From Pseudoselenomonas ruminantium (GTDB lineage: Bacteria; Bacillota; Negativicutes; Selenomonadales; Selenomonadaceae): DNA of 64,000 nt. How positions within the stretch are numbered: the first letter of the stretch is position 1; each line of letters starts with the position of its first letter. Position numbers and translations under genes: made by a program. Below the pieces are notes generated by a model, which saw only the letters and a program-made list of their open reading frames with translations, ran no database searches and was not told where the DNA came from. Shown in pieces: positions 45,655 through 55,416 of this stretch. The stretch spans positions 4,001-68,000 of the forward strand of contig DFHU01000007.1 of the NCBI GenBank assembly GCA_002373045.1, written 5' to 3'.

Positions 45655-46290
45655 ATGGACTTTATCAAGCAGCCTATGGAGATTGAAAATCGCAGTATGG
45701 AAATTATTGCGCCGCATTTGGAGGGGCTGAATCTCAGCTCTGAACAGGTCAAGGTTTATTCGCGTCTGATTCACGCGGCTGGGGATGTGGATTATGCACC
45801 CATCATTAAGATGTCTGCGGATGCCATTGCGCAGGCGATGACGGCGCTGAAGGGCGGCTGCGATATCTACACCGATGTGGAAATGGTGCGCACGGGTATC
45901 AACAAACGCAAGCTTGCGTCCTTTGGCGGGCAGGTACATTGCCTGATTGCCGATGAAGAAGTGGCCCGGACGGCCAAGGAACAGGGGATTACCCGTTCGA
46001 TGGCGGCTATGCGCAAGTTTGGTGCGCAGATGAATGGGGCGATTATCGCCATCGGCAATGCGCCGACGGCGCTGTTTGAAGTTCTGCGGCAGGTAGAGGA
46101 AGAAAATCTGCGTCCCGCCTGCATCGTGGGCATTCCCGTAGGCTTTGTGGGCGCGGCTGATTCCAAGGCTGAACTGGCCAAGCAGACGACGGTTCCTTAT
46201 ATCACGGTGGAAGGCACCAAGGGCGGCAGTCCGATTGCGGCGGCGGCAGTCAATGCCATGATGTATCTCATCAACAACGACAGAGGCTGA
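45655..46290 (+). CDS. cbiC: Cobalt-precorrin-8 methylmutase CbiC
   Basis: A 211-residue enzyme that moves the C11 methyl group to C12 to give cobyrinate. Conserved features are the catalytic histidine region RLIHAAGDVDY near 40, DVEMVRTGI near 80, and IGNAPTALFEVL and VGFVGAADSK in the second half. It opens the second corrinoid block after a 350-bp gap; no cobalamin riboswitch (B12 box) was found in that gap. Confidence 0.94.
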   Translation: MDFIKQPMEIENRSMEIIAPHLEGLNLSSEQVKVYSRLIHAAGDVDYAPIIKMSADAIAQAMTALKGGCDIYTDVEMVRTGINKRKLASFGGQVHCLIADEEVARTAKEQGITRSMAAMRKFGAQMNGAIIAIGNAPTALFEVLRQVEEENLRPACIVGIPVGFVGAADSKAELAKQTTVPYITVEGTKGGSPIAAAAVNAMMYLINNDRG

Positions 46291-46292
46291 TT

Positions 46293-46910
46293 ATGGCAGG
46301 AAAGATTATCTTAGTCACCGGCGGCGCGCGTTCGGGAAAATCTGCTTTTGCGGAAAAGCTGGCGGCGGATATGGGAACCTCTATTGGCTATATTGCCACG
46401 GCGCAGATTTATGATGAAGAAATGCGTTATCGAGTCAAGCTGCACCGTGAGCGGCGCCCGTCTTCCTGGCAGACCTGGGAAGCTCCGTTTGAGGCGGAAA
46501 AAGCGATTGCCGAAGCGGCAAAGTCGCATAAGGTATTGCTCTTTGACTGCCTGACCCTGTATCTCAGCAATCATCTGTGCAGAATTCTCTATGATGATTT
46601 AAATGATGAAGTGGCTTATCGGATTGTCGAGGAGCAGATGGGGGCCTTGGTGCGGGCGGCGCAGGCAGCTGCCGGGCAGGACACTTCCACGATTTTTGTC
46701 ACCAATGAAGTGGGGGCCGGGATTGTGCCGGAAAACAAACTGGCCCGCCTCTATCGGGATGCCAGCGGGCTGAGCAATCAGCAGGTTGCTGCTGCCGCGG
46801 ATGATGTATACGCCGTTATCGCGGGAATTCCCGTTAACATCAAAAAACTCAATGCCTGCCTTAGGGCAGGAAAAGGACGGATAAACAAATGGCAAACTCC
46901 ATTATGCTGA
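46293..46910 (+). CDS. cobU: Adenosylcobinamide kinase/guanylyltransferase CobU
   Basis: A 205-residue bifunctional enzyme of nucleotide-loop assembly. The P-loop VTGGARSGKSAFAEKLA is at the N-terminus, HRERRPSSW (guanylylated histidine region) near 48, and FVTNEVGAGIVPEN near 135. It starts two bases after cbiC and overlaps cbiP by 22 bp. Confidence 0.94.
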   Translation: MAGKIILVTGGARSGKSAFAEKLAADMGTSIGYIATAQIYDEEMRYRVKLHRERRPSSWQTWEAPFEAEKAIAEAAKSHKVLLFDCLTLYLSNHLCRILYDDLNDEVAYRIVEEQMGALVRAAQAAAGQDTSTIFVTNEVGAGIVPENKLARLYRDASGLSNQQVAAAADDVYAVIAGIPVNIKKLNACLRAGKGRINKWQTPLC

Positions 46911-48436
46911 TGGGCACAAGCTCCCATGTGGGCAAAAGTATTATCACCACAGCCTTGTGCCGCATCTTTCATCAGGAAGGGCGTAAGGTCGTGCCTTTCA
47001 AGGCGCAGAATATGGCGCTTAATTCCTATGTGACCAAAGACGGCAAGGAAATGGGCCGCGCACAGGTGGCACAAGCAGAAGCCGCAGGCTTAGAACCCAT
47101 GGTCGATATGAACCCGGTGCTCTTAAAGCCCACGGGCAATTCCTGCTCGCAGGTCGTAATCAACGGCAAAGCCGTAGGCAATATGAGCGCGCGGGAATAC
47201 CATAAGGGCTATTCCTTAAAAGCCTTTGGCGCTGTGACCGAGGCGCTGGAGCGTCTGCAGAAAAATTTTGATACCCTGGTTATCGAGGGGGCAGGCAGCC
47301 CAGCGGAAGTCAATCTTAAAGCCAACGATATCGTCAATATGCGGGTGGCAAAACATTTAAATGCCCCCGTGCTGTTAATCGCCGATATCGACCGGGGCGG
47401 TGCGCTGGCGTCATTGGTCGGCACACTTGAACTTTTGGACGAGGACGAGCGCGCTTTGGTCAAAGGGCTGGTTATCAATAAGTTCCGCGGTGATGTAACG
47501 TTGCTTACGCCTGCAGTGGATTTTTTGGAAGAAAAGACGGGCAAGCCGGTATTGGGCATTGTGCCGCATATCGAAGCCCTGGGCATTGATGATGAAGATT
47601 CCGTTTCCCTTGATGAAAAGGACAATGAATCGGCGGAACAGGCTAAGGCCGATTTGCATATTGCGGTCATGCAGACGCCGAAGATTTCCAATTTTACCGA
47701 CTTTGACAGTTTGGCGGCTGAGCCGGATGTTTCTCTTTACTATGTGCGTAAGGTGGAGGATTTGGGCAATCCCGATATGATTATCCTACCCGGTTCCAAA
47801 AATACCACCGAAGATTTATTGCATTTGCGCGAATGCGGTCTGGAAGCGGTGATTCGCGAGCAGGTGGCAAAGGGCACGCCGTTATGGGGAATCTGCGGCG
47901 GCTATCAGATGTTGGGGCAAAAGATTGCCGACCCCCTGCATACGGAATCGGCTAATGATGAGGTGGCCGGTTTAGGCTATCTGCCGATGGAAACCACCTT
48001 TGCCGCTGAAAAATTGACCAGTCAGGTGCAGGCAGATTGCGCGCAGTTTGCCTTCTTAGGCCAGCAGCTAAAAGCAGAGGGCTTATACGGCTACGAAATT
48101 CACACCGGTGAAACAAAGTTTTTGGGTGAGTTACAACACCCCTTTAAGATAACGGAACGCGCCAATCAGGCGGTGACTATTGCCGAAGGCTTGACTAGTC
48201 AGAACGGTGCGCAGGGACAGGTGGTTGGCACCTATATCCACGGCATTTTTGACCATGACGATTTCCGCCGTCAGGTGCTTAATGCCCTGCGCAGCCGCAA
48301 GGGGCTGGAGTCTCTTGCCATTCAGCGCAGTGTGCGGCAGGAAAAGGAACGGGCTTATAACCGTCTGGCCAGCGTGGTGCGCGACAGCCTTGATATGGAA
48401 AAAATGGCGCAGATTATGGGGGAAACCTCATGTTGA
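46889..48436 (+). CDS. cbiP: Cobyric acid synthase CbiP
   Basis: A 515-residue glutamine-dependent amidase of the corrin ring side chains. The N-terminal dethiobiotin-synthetase-like ATPase domain shows MGTSSHVGKSIITTALCRI, KAQNMALNSYVT and LIADIDRGGALAS. The C-terminal class I glutamine amidotransferase-like domain has LWGICGGYQMLG (catalytic cysteine near 335) and a late GTYIHGIFDHDDFR histidine. Coupled to cobU and cbiB by overlaps. Confidence 0.95.
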   Translation: MANSIMLMGTSSHVGKSIITTALCRIFHQEGRKVVPFKAQNMALNSYVTKDGKEMGRAQVAQAEAAGLEPMVDMNPVLLKPTGNSCSQVVINGKAVGNMSAREYHKGYSLKAFGAVTEALERLQKNFDTLVIEGAGSPAEVNLKANDIVNMRVAKHLNAPVLLIADIDRGGALASLVGTLELLDEDERALVKGLVINKFRGDVTLLTPAVDFLEEKTGKPVLGIVPHIEALGIDDEDSVSLDEKDNESAEQAKADLHIAVMQTPKISNFTDFDSLAAEPDVSLYYVRKVEDLGNPDMIILPGSKNTTEDLLHLRECGLEAVIREQVAKGTPLWGICGGYQMLGQKIADPLHTESANDEVAGLGYLPMETTFAAEKLTSQVQADCAQFAFLGQQLKAEGLYGYEIHTGETKFLGELQHPFKITERANQAVTIAEGLTSQNGAQGQVVGTYIHGIFDHDDFRRQVLNALRSRKGLESLAIQRSVRQEKERAYNRLASVVRDSLDMEKMAQIMGETSC

Positions 48437-49371
48437 CGGGAATTTTAGCCTTTTTCGTGGATTGCATTATCGGCGACCCAAAGAGCAAATGGCACCCCGT
48501 GGTGCTGATGGGGAATCTGATTTCGCTGTTTGAGCGCTTGTTCTATCATCCGGACGATAAGGACAGCCGTAAATTTGCCTGGGGGGCGGTCCTGGTGCTG
48601 CTCGTGTTGTGGCTGACCTATGCCGTGGCGGAAGGGATTATGCTGCTGTCCTATAAAATCCCCTGGAGCTTTGGCAGTACGGCAGTGGGGGCGGTCATGC
48701 TGTCCTTTGCCATTTCGCCCAAAAGTTTGGCTAAGGCGGGAAAAGAGCTTTATGGGTTATTGTTGGCTGGTGATATGACGGAAGCCCGCCGCAAGGTCGG
48801 CTGGATTGTGGGACGGGATACGGATAAGCTCGACGAACCGGAGATTGCGCGCGCCACGGTGGAAACCATTGCGGAAAATACCGTAGACGGCATTATTGCC
48901 CCGTTGTTCTTTTTCGTATTGGGCGGCGTGCCGCTGGCCATGGCCTATCGGGCGGCAAATACCATGGATTCCATGATTGGCTACAAGAACGACAAGTATC
49001 TCTACTTCGGCCGGGCAGCGGCGCGGCTTGATGATGTACTCAACTATATTCCCGCCCGCATAACGGCGATACTCTTTATCTTTGCCGCATGGATTTTGGG
49101 CTATGATTACAAATTTGCTTACCGCATGATGCTCCGCGATGCCAGAAAGCATCCCAGCCCCAATGGCGGCTATGCCGAAGCTACGGTGGCGGGTGCTTTG
49201 CATGTCCGGCTAGGGGGATATAATTCCTACTTTGGTCAGCAGCATTTCCGTGCTTATATGGGCGAGCAGATTGAGACTTTGGGCATCAAGCATATCATGG
49301 GTTCAATCCGGCTGATGTATACGGCAACGGTGTTGTTTATCATCGTCTGCTATGCCATGTTTGGCTTGTGA
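48430..49371 (+). CDS. cbiB: Adenosylcobinamide-phosphate synthase CbiB
   Basis: A 313-residue inner-membrane protein (about 4-6 helices) that attaches aminopropanol phosphate to adenosylcobyric acid. Family motifs: DCIIGDPKSKWHPVVLMGNLI at the N-terminus, ETIAENTVDGIIAPLFFF near 145 and HPSPNGGYAEATVAGALHVRLGG near 240. It overlaps cbiP by 7 bp and is followed by cobS after 12 bp. Confidence 0.94.
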   Translation: MLTGILAFFVDCIIGDPKSKWHPVVLMGNLISLFERLFYHPDDKDSRKFAWGAVLVLLVLWLTYAVAEGIMLLSYKIPWSFGSTAVGAVMLSFAISPKSLAKAGKELYGLLLAGDMTEARRKVGWIVGRDTDKLDEPEIARATVETIAENTVDGIIAPLFFFVLGGVPLAMAYRAANTMDSMIGYKNDKYLYFGRAAARLDDVLNYIPARITAILFIFAAWILGYDYKFAYRMMLRDARKHPSPNGGYAEATVAGALHVRLGGYNSYFGQQHFRAYMGEQIETLGIKHIMGSIRLMYTATVLFIIVCYAMFGL

Positions 49372-49383
49372 TGGGAGCGTAAA

Positions 49384-50151
49384 ATGAAATCATTTATTAC
49401 CGCGTTGCAGTTTTTGACCAGAATTCACATAAAAAATCAAACGGATTTGACGGCTGAGGACTTTGGCCGCAGTACGAAGTTCTTTCCTTTTGTTGGGCTT
49501 ATCCTAGGCACGATTTATATGCTGGCGGCATGGTGCCTGATTGCCGTATTCGGCTGGGCAAATTTGGTAACCACATTGCTGATTATTCTGCCCATACTTC
49601 TGACCGGCGGCTTGATGCTGGACGGCTTTATGGATACCGTGGACGGTGTGTTTTCCGGCCGGGAACGTGAGCGGGTATTGGAAATCATGAAAGACAGCCG
49701 GGTGGGCTCCTTTGGAGTAATCGCTTTGGCCTGCCTGCTTTTGGTTAATTGGACGGCGCTGCGTGATGTAAAACTCGTATTGATTATGACGGCGCTCTTT
49801 GTCATGCCCATTATCGGCCGCATGGCCATGGTTATGGCGATTGCCTTCTTCCCTTATGCCCGCAAGGAAGGCATGGGCAAAATCTTTGCCGATATGGCGG
49901 ACAAAAAAACGGTAATGCTGGCGGTATTCACAACTTTGGCGGGCGTTATCCCTTGGGGACAGGCGGCGATTGCCGCACTATTTGTGGGGCTTGCCTTTGC
50001 CTGGTGCACAGCCAAATGGCTGTCCGGTAAATTGGGCGGCCTGACCGGTGACACTTATGGAGCCATCGAAACGTTGACTGAAACCGTGGTTCTGCTGGTG
50101 TTTTGGCTAACTTCCTGGATACCGGGCGGTTTGCATATTCTGTGGCGATAA
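49384..50151 (+). CDS. cobS: Adenosylcobinamide-GDP ribazoletransferase (cobalamin synthase) CobS
   Basis: A 255-residue polytopic membrane enzyme that joins the corrin ring to alpha-ribazole. The N-terminal LQFLTRI, the metal-site motif GGLMLDGFMDTVDGVFSGR near 75 and MKDSRVGSFGVIAL near 100 are diagnostic. cobT and cobC, which supply alpha-ribazole, are not in this window. Confidence 0.94.
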   Translation: MKSFITALQFLTRIHIKNQTDLTAEDFGRSTKFFPFVGLILGTIYMLAAWCLIAVFGWANLVTTLLIILPILLTGGLMLDGFMDTVDGVFSGRERERVLEIMKDSRVGSFGVIALACLLLVNWTALRDVKLVLIMTALFVMPIIGRMAMVMAIAFFPYARKEGMGKIFADMADKKTVMLAVFTTLAGVIPWGQAAIAALFVGLAFAWCTAKWLSGKLGGLTGDTYGAIETLTETVVLLVFWLTSWIPGGLHILWR

Positions 50152-50173
50152 TGGATGGGAAAGAGGTGCGGAT

Positions 50174-50926
50174 ATGAGCAATAAGCCGTGGAAATTTTAC
50201 GATATGGTCGTCAACGGCCTGCCGCAGCGGGTAAAATACAATGAAGATACCGTAAATCAATTGTTTTTACCTTTGCTGCGGAAATTAACGCAAATACAAC
50301 GGCAGAAACAGCGCAAAATCATGGCTTTTCTGGCGGCACCGCCGGCAACGGGGAAATCAACCCTTGTACAGTTCTGGGAACAATTGTCGAAAACGCAGGA
50401 CGAACTTCAGGAAGTTCAGTCCTTGGGCATGGATGGTTTCCATTATCCCAATGCGTATTTGGATTCGCATACGATAGAACGTGACGGCGAAACGATAACG
50501 CTGCGGTCCATCAAGGGCGCACCGGAAACCTTTGATGTGACAGGCTTGCGGGCAAAGATGCAGGAGGCAAAACAGGGAAAATCCCTCTGGCCGGTCTATG
50601 ACCGCAAGATTCATAATCCGATTGCCAATGCGCTCGAAGTCAATGGTGATATTTTGCTGGTCGAGGGCAACTGGCTGCTGCTGGACGAACCGCAGTGGCG
50701 TGACTTGCGAGAACTGGCTGATTATACACTGAGCATCAAGGCAACGCCGGAACTTTTGCAGGAACGCCTGATTCAACGCAAGATTCAAGGCGGACTGCCC
50801 AAGGCTGACGCCGTTAAATTCTATGAAACAAGTGACCGATTGAATATAGAACGTATCTTAAACCATACACTTCCTGCCGATGAACAATGGCAGATGGTGG
50901 AAGACGGCGATTTTATACGGTGCTGA
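50174..50926 (+). CDS. P-loop nucleoside/sugar kinase-like protein
   Basis: A 250-residue cytosolic protein of the uridine kinase/phosphoribulokinase/YggC type. The P-loop reads AAPPATGKST near 57. DGFHYPNAYLD near 95 is the typical substrate motif, and a LVEGNWLLLDEP segment near 160 corresponds to the family's Walker B. The substrate is unknown. It follows cobS by 22 bp and ends in a strong terminator that closes the corrinoid transcript before the CRISPR locus. Confidence 0.8.
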   Translation: MSNKPWKFYDMVVNGLPQRVKYNEDTVNQLFLPLLRKLTQIQRQKQRKIMAFLAAPPATGKSTLVQFWEQLSKTQDELQEVQSLGMDGFHYPNAYLDSHTIERDGETITLRSIKGAPETFDVTGLRAKMQEAKQGKSLWPVYDRKIHNPIANALEVNGDILLVEGNWLLLDEPQWRDLRELADYTLSIKATPELLQERLIQRKIQGGLPKADAVKFYETSDRLNIERILNHTLPADEQWQMVEDGDFIRC

Positions 50927-50933
50927 TAGGAAG

Positions 50934-50968
50934 AACCGCACACGACAGCAGGTTGTGTGCGGTTTTTT
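50934..50968 (+). terminator. Intrinsic terminator before the cas genes
   Basis: AACCGCACAC (50934-50943) pairs with GTGTGCGGTT (50955-50964), followed by a T-run. Confidence 0.92.
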
Positions 50969-50998
50969 GTCGAATAAAAAATGGGGAGGTGGGGATTT

Positions 50999-51988
50999 AT
51001 GGAAAGTTTAACGCCAACAGAGTTGAAATCCATATTGTTTTCCAAACGTGCCAATATCTATTATTTGGAAAAATGCCGGGTGATGCAAAAGGATGGGCGG
51101 GTTCTATATCTGACGGAAGGGAAGAAGGCGAATCAATATTGGAATATCCCGATAGCCAATACCACGGTGATTATGTTGGGAACGGGAACATCCATCACAC
51201 AGGCGGCAATGCGCATGCTGGCTAGTGCAGGTGTATTAGTAGGTTTTTGTGGCGGTGGGGGAACACCGCTGTTTTCAGGGGCGGAGATTGAATGGTTAAG
51301 CCCGCAAAGCGAATACCGGCCTACGCAATATGTGCAAGGCTGGGTGTCCTTTTGGTTCGAAGAAGACAAGCGATTGCAGGCAGCCAAGAATTTTCAAAGA
51401 CAGCGCTGTGATTTCTTGGAAAAGGTGTGGGGAAAAGACCGTGATTTGCAAAGTGCCGGTTTTTATGCCGATGATGCAGAAATGGAACGGGCATTGCAAG
51501 CTTTTCGGCAGGGGATTGAGCATGTAGGGACTGTGAGCGAACTTTTAGCTGCAGAGGCGCATTTTGCCAAGCAGTTGTATAAGTATTCCGCGCAGCGGAC
51601 AGATTATGGGGATTTTTCCCGCGATACAGACGCCGGGGATACAGCAAATATATTTTTGAACCACGGCAATTACCTAGCCTATGGCATGGCGGCATCTGTT
51701 TTGTGGGTATTGGGAATACCACATGGTTTTGCCGTTATGCATGGCAAAACGCGGCGCGGTGCGTTGGTCTTTGATGTAGCAGATTTAATCAAGGATGCGA
51801 TTGTCCTGCCGGGAGCCTTCTTCTGTGCAATGAATGATTATCGGGAACAGGAGTTTCGCGAATATTGTCTGCTAAAATTTACGGAACATAAGGTATTGGA
51901 CTTTATGTATGATACAGTGAAAAAACAAAGCTTGCAGTGGCAGAAGGGAGTCGGTTCCGATGATGGTGATATTTACCAGTCAGAGTGA
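50999..51988 (+). CDS. cas1: CRISPR-associated endonuclease Cas1, type I-F
   Basis: A 329-residue spacer integrase subunit. The N-terminal beta domain leads into the catalytic alpha domain, with a glutamate in LLAAEAHFAKQLYK near 190, the histidine in GFAVMHGKTRRGAL near 250 and aspartates in VFDVADLIKDA near 265. These are the metal-binding residues of Cas1. ATG 50999 follows GGGGAGG by about 9 bp. It overlaps cas2-3 by 29 bp, the usual I-F arrangement. No clear promoter lies between the terminator at 50968 and this gene. Confidence 0.96.
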   Translation: MESLTPTELKSILFSKRANIYYLEKCRVMQKDGRVLYLTEGKKANQYWNIPIANTTVIMLGTGTSITQAAMRMLASAGVLVGFCGGGGTPLFSGAEIEWLSPQSEYRPTQYVQGWVSFWFEEDKRLQAAKNFQRQRCDFLEKVWGKDRDLQSAGFYADDAEMERALQAFRQGIEHVGTVSELLAAEAHFAKQLYKYSAQRTDYGDFSRDTDAGDTANIFLNHGNYLAYGMAASVLWVLGIPHGFAVMHGKTRRGALVFDVADLIKDAIVLPGAFFCAMNDYREQEFREYCLLKFTEHKVLDFMYDTVKKQSLQWQKGVGSDDGDIYQSE

Positions 51989-54900
51989 TAAAAACGCCCT
52001 GAAAACCACGCGCTGGATTTTGGATGCGTTTGCTAATCGCATTGGGACGGATACCTGGCAGACAATTATTACCGAAGATGGTTTGCAGATGGTGAAAACC
52101 TTGCTGAGGCGTCATGCGACCAAGAGTATGTCTGTATCCTGCCGCTGGATAAGGTCGCGTACCCGCAGTCAATTGCTATGGATTGTCGGGGATAAAAGCC
52201 GCTTCAATGCAGAGGGAATTGTACCGGTAAACAGTACACAGAAAGATTTAGCCCATAGCGGATGGGAAAACGATTGGGCACATCTGCCTGCTATTAAGGC
52301 ATTGGCGGCAATGGCGGGCTTGTTGCACGATTGGGGCAAGGCCAATAAAGCCTTTCAGAAATTGTTGAAGAAGAAAAAGGACAAGGACGGGAAGAAGACC
52401 AGTGACGAAGTTTACCGCCATGAATGGCTGAGCTGTAAACTGCTGGAAGGGTTGGTCTATCAGACGGATATGCAGAATGACAACGCTTGGCTGGAGCTTT
52501 TGCATACCGGAAAAATCCCGGAGAAAAAACTAGCGGATTATCTTAAAGAAAATGCAGATAAAAATTTGGCTGTTATGCCTCCGGCTGCCAGTATGCTGTG
52601 CTGGCTGATACTGTCCCACCATCGTTTGCCGGCTTTGGATGAAAACCGCAGAAATAATTATAGCGAAACGGAAATGCCGGACTTTTCGGCGCTGCTGGCA
52701 AATTTCAAAGCGGATTGGGGATATAAAAAAGAGGGCAAGGATGAAGTTAAACTTGTTTCTGGACTGCTAAAATCTGTTCCGTGGAAAAAGCAGTTGAAAA
52801 AATGGTCGGGCAGGCTGCTGGAGGTATATAGTGACTTGCAGGAGTTGTGGCAGCAACAGAATATCCGTCCACTGCTGCTGTATGCCAGAGTCAGCCTGAT
52901 GCTCAGTGATTATATGGTATCGGCAGATAAAGCCGACCCATCATGGCCGCAGGATTGCACATTATATGCCAACACCGATAAAAACGAGCTGAAACAGCGT
53001 TTGGACGAGCATTTGGTACGTGTGGGCAGACAGGCGGCAAAAGTGGCACATTGCCTACCACGTTTTGCGGAAGGTATGGAAAGAATAGAGGATGTGCCAG
53101 CCTTGAGGAAAAAGAGTCCTGTGGCTTTTAGCTGGCAGGACAAGGTTACGGCTAAGATTCAGGATTACTGCAAGGAACATAGCGAAATCGTGCATGATGG
53201 ATGGTTTGTAATCAATATGGCCGGTACAGGCTGTGGCAAGACTTTTGGCAATGCGAAAATAATGAGAGCCTTGTCCAAAGATGGTAAATCTCTGCGGTAC
53301 AGTCTGTTGTTAGGTTTGCGTACCTTGACGCTGCAAACGGGGAATGAATACCGTACACGCGTGAAGCTGGACAGCAGCGAAATGGCGGTGTTGGTCGGTT
53401 CAGCTGTCGTTAAGGATTTGTATGAGGATGATGTGTGTTCAGAGGATACGGGCGATACGGCTTGTATGAATGAACTGTTGTCGGGAAAGGTGTATCCGGA
53501 CTTTTCTGCAGAGGATGAAATATTGGATGTTTTGTTTGACCCTGCAGAAAAAATGACGGATAGAAGACGGCAACTGCTCTATGCACCTGTTCTGGTGTCA
53601 ACGATTGACCATTTAATGCCCAGCGTAGAAACTGTACGCGGTGGCAAATATATCTTGCCATTTTTGCGCCTTATGGCTGCTGATGTAGTCATTGATGAAA
53701 TTGATGATTTTGCGGGGAAAGATTTGGTGGCAATTGCACGGCTGGTACATCTGGCTGGCTTACTGGGAAGAAATATCGTGCTGTCATCTGCGACCATACC
53801 GCCGGATTTAGCAGAAGGATTATTTTCGGCGTATTGGCGCGGGCGGCAGGAGTATGCACAGTTTTTTGGCTATAAGACTACCGTCAACTGTGTCTGGTGC
53901 GATGAATTTCAGCCGCAGATTCAAACAATCGGAACGACAGAGCAGGAAGATGCGCTGGCTGCCTATCGTCAAGGACATAAGGATTTTTCTCAGCGTCATT
54001 TGGAAAAGCTGAAATCACAGCCAATTAAGCGGCGTGGCTGGATTGTTGATTGCGAACAAATCCTGCAGCTGCCGCAGGAAGAACGAAAAGGAGCCTATTT
54101 TCAAGTTATGCAGCAGGCCATTGTGCGCTTGCATAATCAGTACGCCGTGAAGGATAAACGAACAGGAAAACGTGTGTCTTTCGGACTGGTGAGAGTTGCA
54201 AATATTCTTCCCTGCGTTCAAGCAGCAAAGTATATGTTGAAATCGGAGTGGCCGGAGAAAATCGCTCCCCGGCTGCTGGTTTATCACAGTCGGCAGACAG
54301 CACTGTTACGCAGTCAGGAAGAAAAATATTTGGACAGGGTGTTAAAACGTAACGGACAAGCGGGCGCGGAAATAGACTTTCAAGATGCGCTTGTGCGTCA
54401 GCATATTGAAGGGACAGAGGCGCAGAATATTATTTTTATACTGGTGGCAACACCGGTTGAAGAACTGGGACGCGACCATGATTTTGATTGGGCGGTAGTG
54501 GAACCGTCATCTTACCGCTCGCTTATTCAGCTGGCCGGACGTATTCGCCGCCATCGTGGTGAGCCTGCGGCGGCAGAATTGGGCAACATTGCGGTCATGC
54601 AATATAATATCAAGGCTTTGCAGGAGATAAATGGCCCTGTATTTTGCCGCCCCGGCTTTGAGACGCAGGAAAAATACAGGCTGCGTACCCATGATATGAA
54701 GGAATTGGTCAATCCGGCTGAATTGGCAACGGTCATAGATGCTTCGCCACGCACGGTGCGCCCCGAAAAATTGCAGGCACGCAGCAATCTGGTTCATTTG
54801 GAACATAAGGTGTTAAGCGATTTCCGTGACCTGTCAAATTGCGGAGCGGCCTTTCTGCATGGCTGGCAGGAAGAATATTGGTGGCTTACGGCCTTGCCGC

Positions 54901-55253
54901 AGCAGTTGAATAAATTCCGTGAAGGGCAACAGGATATCGAATTATGCTTAAGAGAAGAAGATGGAAATTTTGCTTTTTATGAAAAAAGCAGCCATACGGG
55001 ACATTGGATAAAATGTGAAGATTGTTACCATATCAAGCAGGATGAAGCGGAAGACAATGCACGCTTTTGGCTGAAACGGGATTATAAAGAGGCTTGGAAT
55101 GCTTATAAGGGAACACGCGAAGAATGGGGGAAAATGGATAAAGTGGGATTACTGCATTTGCCTGCAAAGAAGAAAAAACGTGATAAAGAAAAAGAATGGC
55201 GATACTCAGACCAATTTGGGATGTATGAGAAAAAAGAGGAATTTGACCAGTAG
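51960..55253 (+). CDS. cas3: Cas2-Cas3 fusion nuclease-helicase, type I-F
   Basis: A 1,097-residue protein, the length usual for I-F. Residues 1-95 are the Cas2-like domain (SQSDKNALKTTRWILDAFA start). The HD nuclease has HD at 123-124 in GLLHDWGKANKAF. The SF2 helicase follows, with Walker A GTGCGKT (422-428), DEID (579-582), SSATIPP and QLAGRIRRHR. A C-terminal accessory region completes it. It degrades DNA marked by the Csy complex and joins Cas1 in spacer acquisition; all catalytic motifs look intact. A second ATG one codon later is also possible. Confidence 0.96.
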   Translation: MMVIFTSQSDKNALKTTRWILDAFANRIGTDTWQTIITEDGLQMVKTLLRRHATKSMSVSCRWIRSRTRSQLLWIVGDKSRFNAEGIVPVNSTQKDLAHSGWENDWAHLPAIKALAAMAGLLHDWGKANKAFQKLLKKKKDKDGKKTSDEVYRHEWLSCKLLEGLVYQTDMQNDNAWLELLHTGKIPEKKLADYLKENADKNLAVMPPAASMLCWLILSHHRLPALDENRRNNYSETEMPDFSALLANFKADWGYKKEGKDEVKLVSGLLKSVPWKKQLKKWSGRLLEVYSDLQELWQQQNIRPLLLYARVSLMLSDYMVSADKADPSWPQDCTLYANTDKNELKQRLDEHLVRVGRQAAKVAHCLPRFAEGMERIEDVPALRKKSPVAFSWQDKVTAKIQDYCKEHSEIVHDGWFVINMAGTGCGKTFGNAKIMRALSKDGKSLRYSLLLGLRTLTLQTGNEYRTRVKLDSSEMAVLVGSAVVKDLYEDDVCSEDTGDTACMNELLSGKVYPDFSAEDEILDVLFDPAEKMTDRRRQLLYAPVLVSTIDHLMPSVETVRGGKYILPFLRLMAADVVIDEIDDFAGKDLVAIARLVHLAGLLGRNIVLSSATIPPDLAEGLFSAYWRGRQEYAQFFGYKTTVNCVWCDEFQPQIQTIGTTEQEDALAAYRQGHKDFSQRHLEKLKSQPIKRRGWIVDCEQILQLPQEERKGAYFQVMQQAIVRLHNQYAVKDKRTGKRVSFGLVRVANILPCVQAAKYMLKSEWPEKIAPRLLVYHSRQTALLRSQEEKYLDRVLKRNGQAGAEIDFQDALVRQHIEGTEAQNIIFILVATPVEELGRDHDFDWAVVEPSSYRSLIQLAGRIRRHRGEPAAAELGNIAVMQYNIKALQEINGPVFCRPGFETQEKYRLRTHDMKELVNPAELATVIDASPRTVRPEKLQARSNLVHLEHKVLSDFRDLSNCGAAFLHGWQEEYWWLTALPQQLNKFREGQQDIELCLREEDGNFAFYEKSSHTGHWIKCEDCYHIKQDEAEDNARFWLKRDYKEAWNAYKGTREEWGKMDKVGLLHLPAKKKKRDKEKEWRYSDQFGMYEKKEEFDQ

Positions 55254-55416
55254 CACAGAATATAAAGAACAGATAGGGGGAGTTCTACCCAAAATTTCAG
55301 TGTTGCTTGCAGAGCCTTATAAAATAAGGGGCGAGAAAAGGAAGCTAAATTTGGGTAAAACAGTCAAAAATAGCCGGAAGCCTTTATCTTGCAGGAAGTA
55401 CGGATAATTTTTTGCA
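55254..55416 (+). promoter_or_regulatory. Leader of CRISPR array 1
   Basis: 163 bp between the cas2-3 stop and the first repeat, AT-rich, ending in TTTTTTGCA at the repeat edge. It shares ordered motifs with the leader of array 3: CCCAAAATTT near 55288, AAAATAAGGGG near 55321, GGGT...CAAAAATAGC near 55353, and a terminal TGCA. Shared modules support its role as the site of array transcription and spacer integration. Confidence 0.7.
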
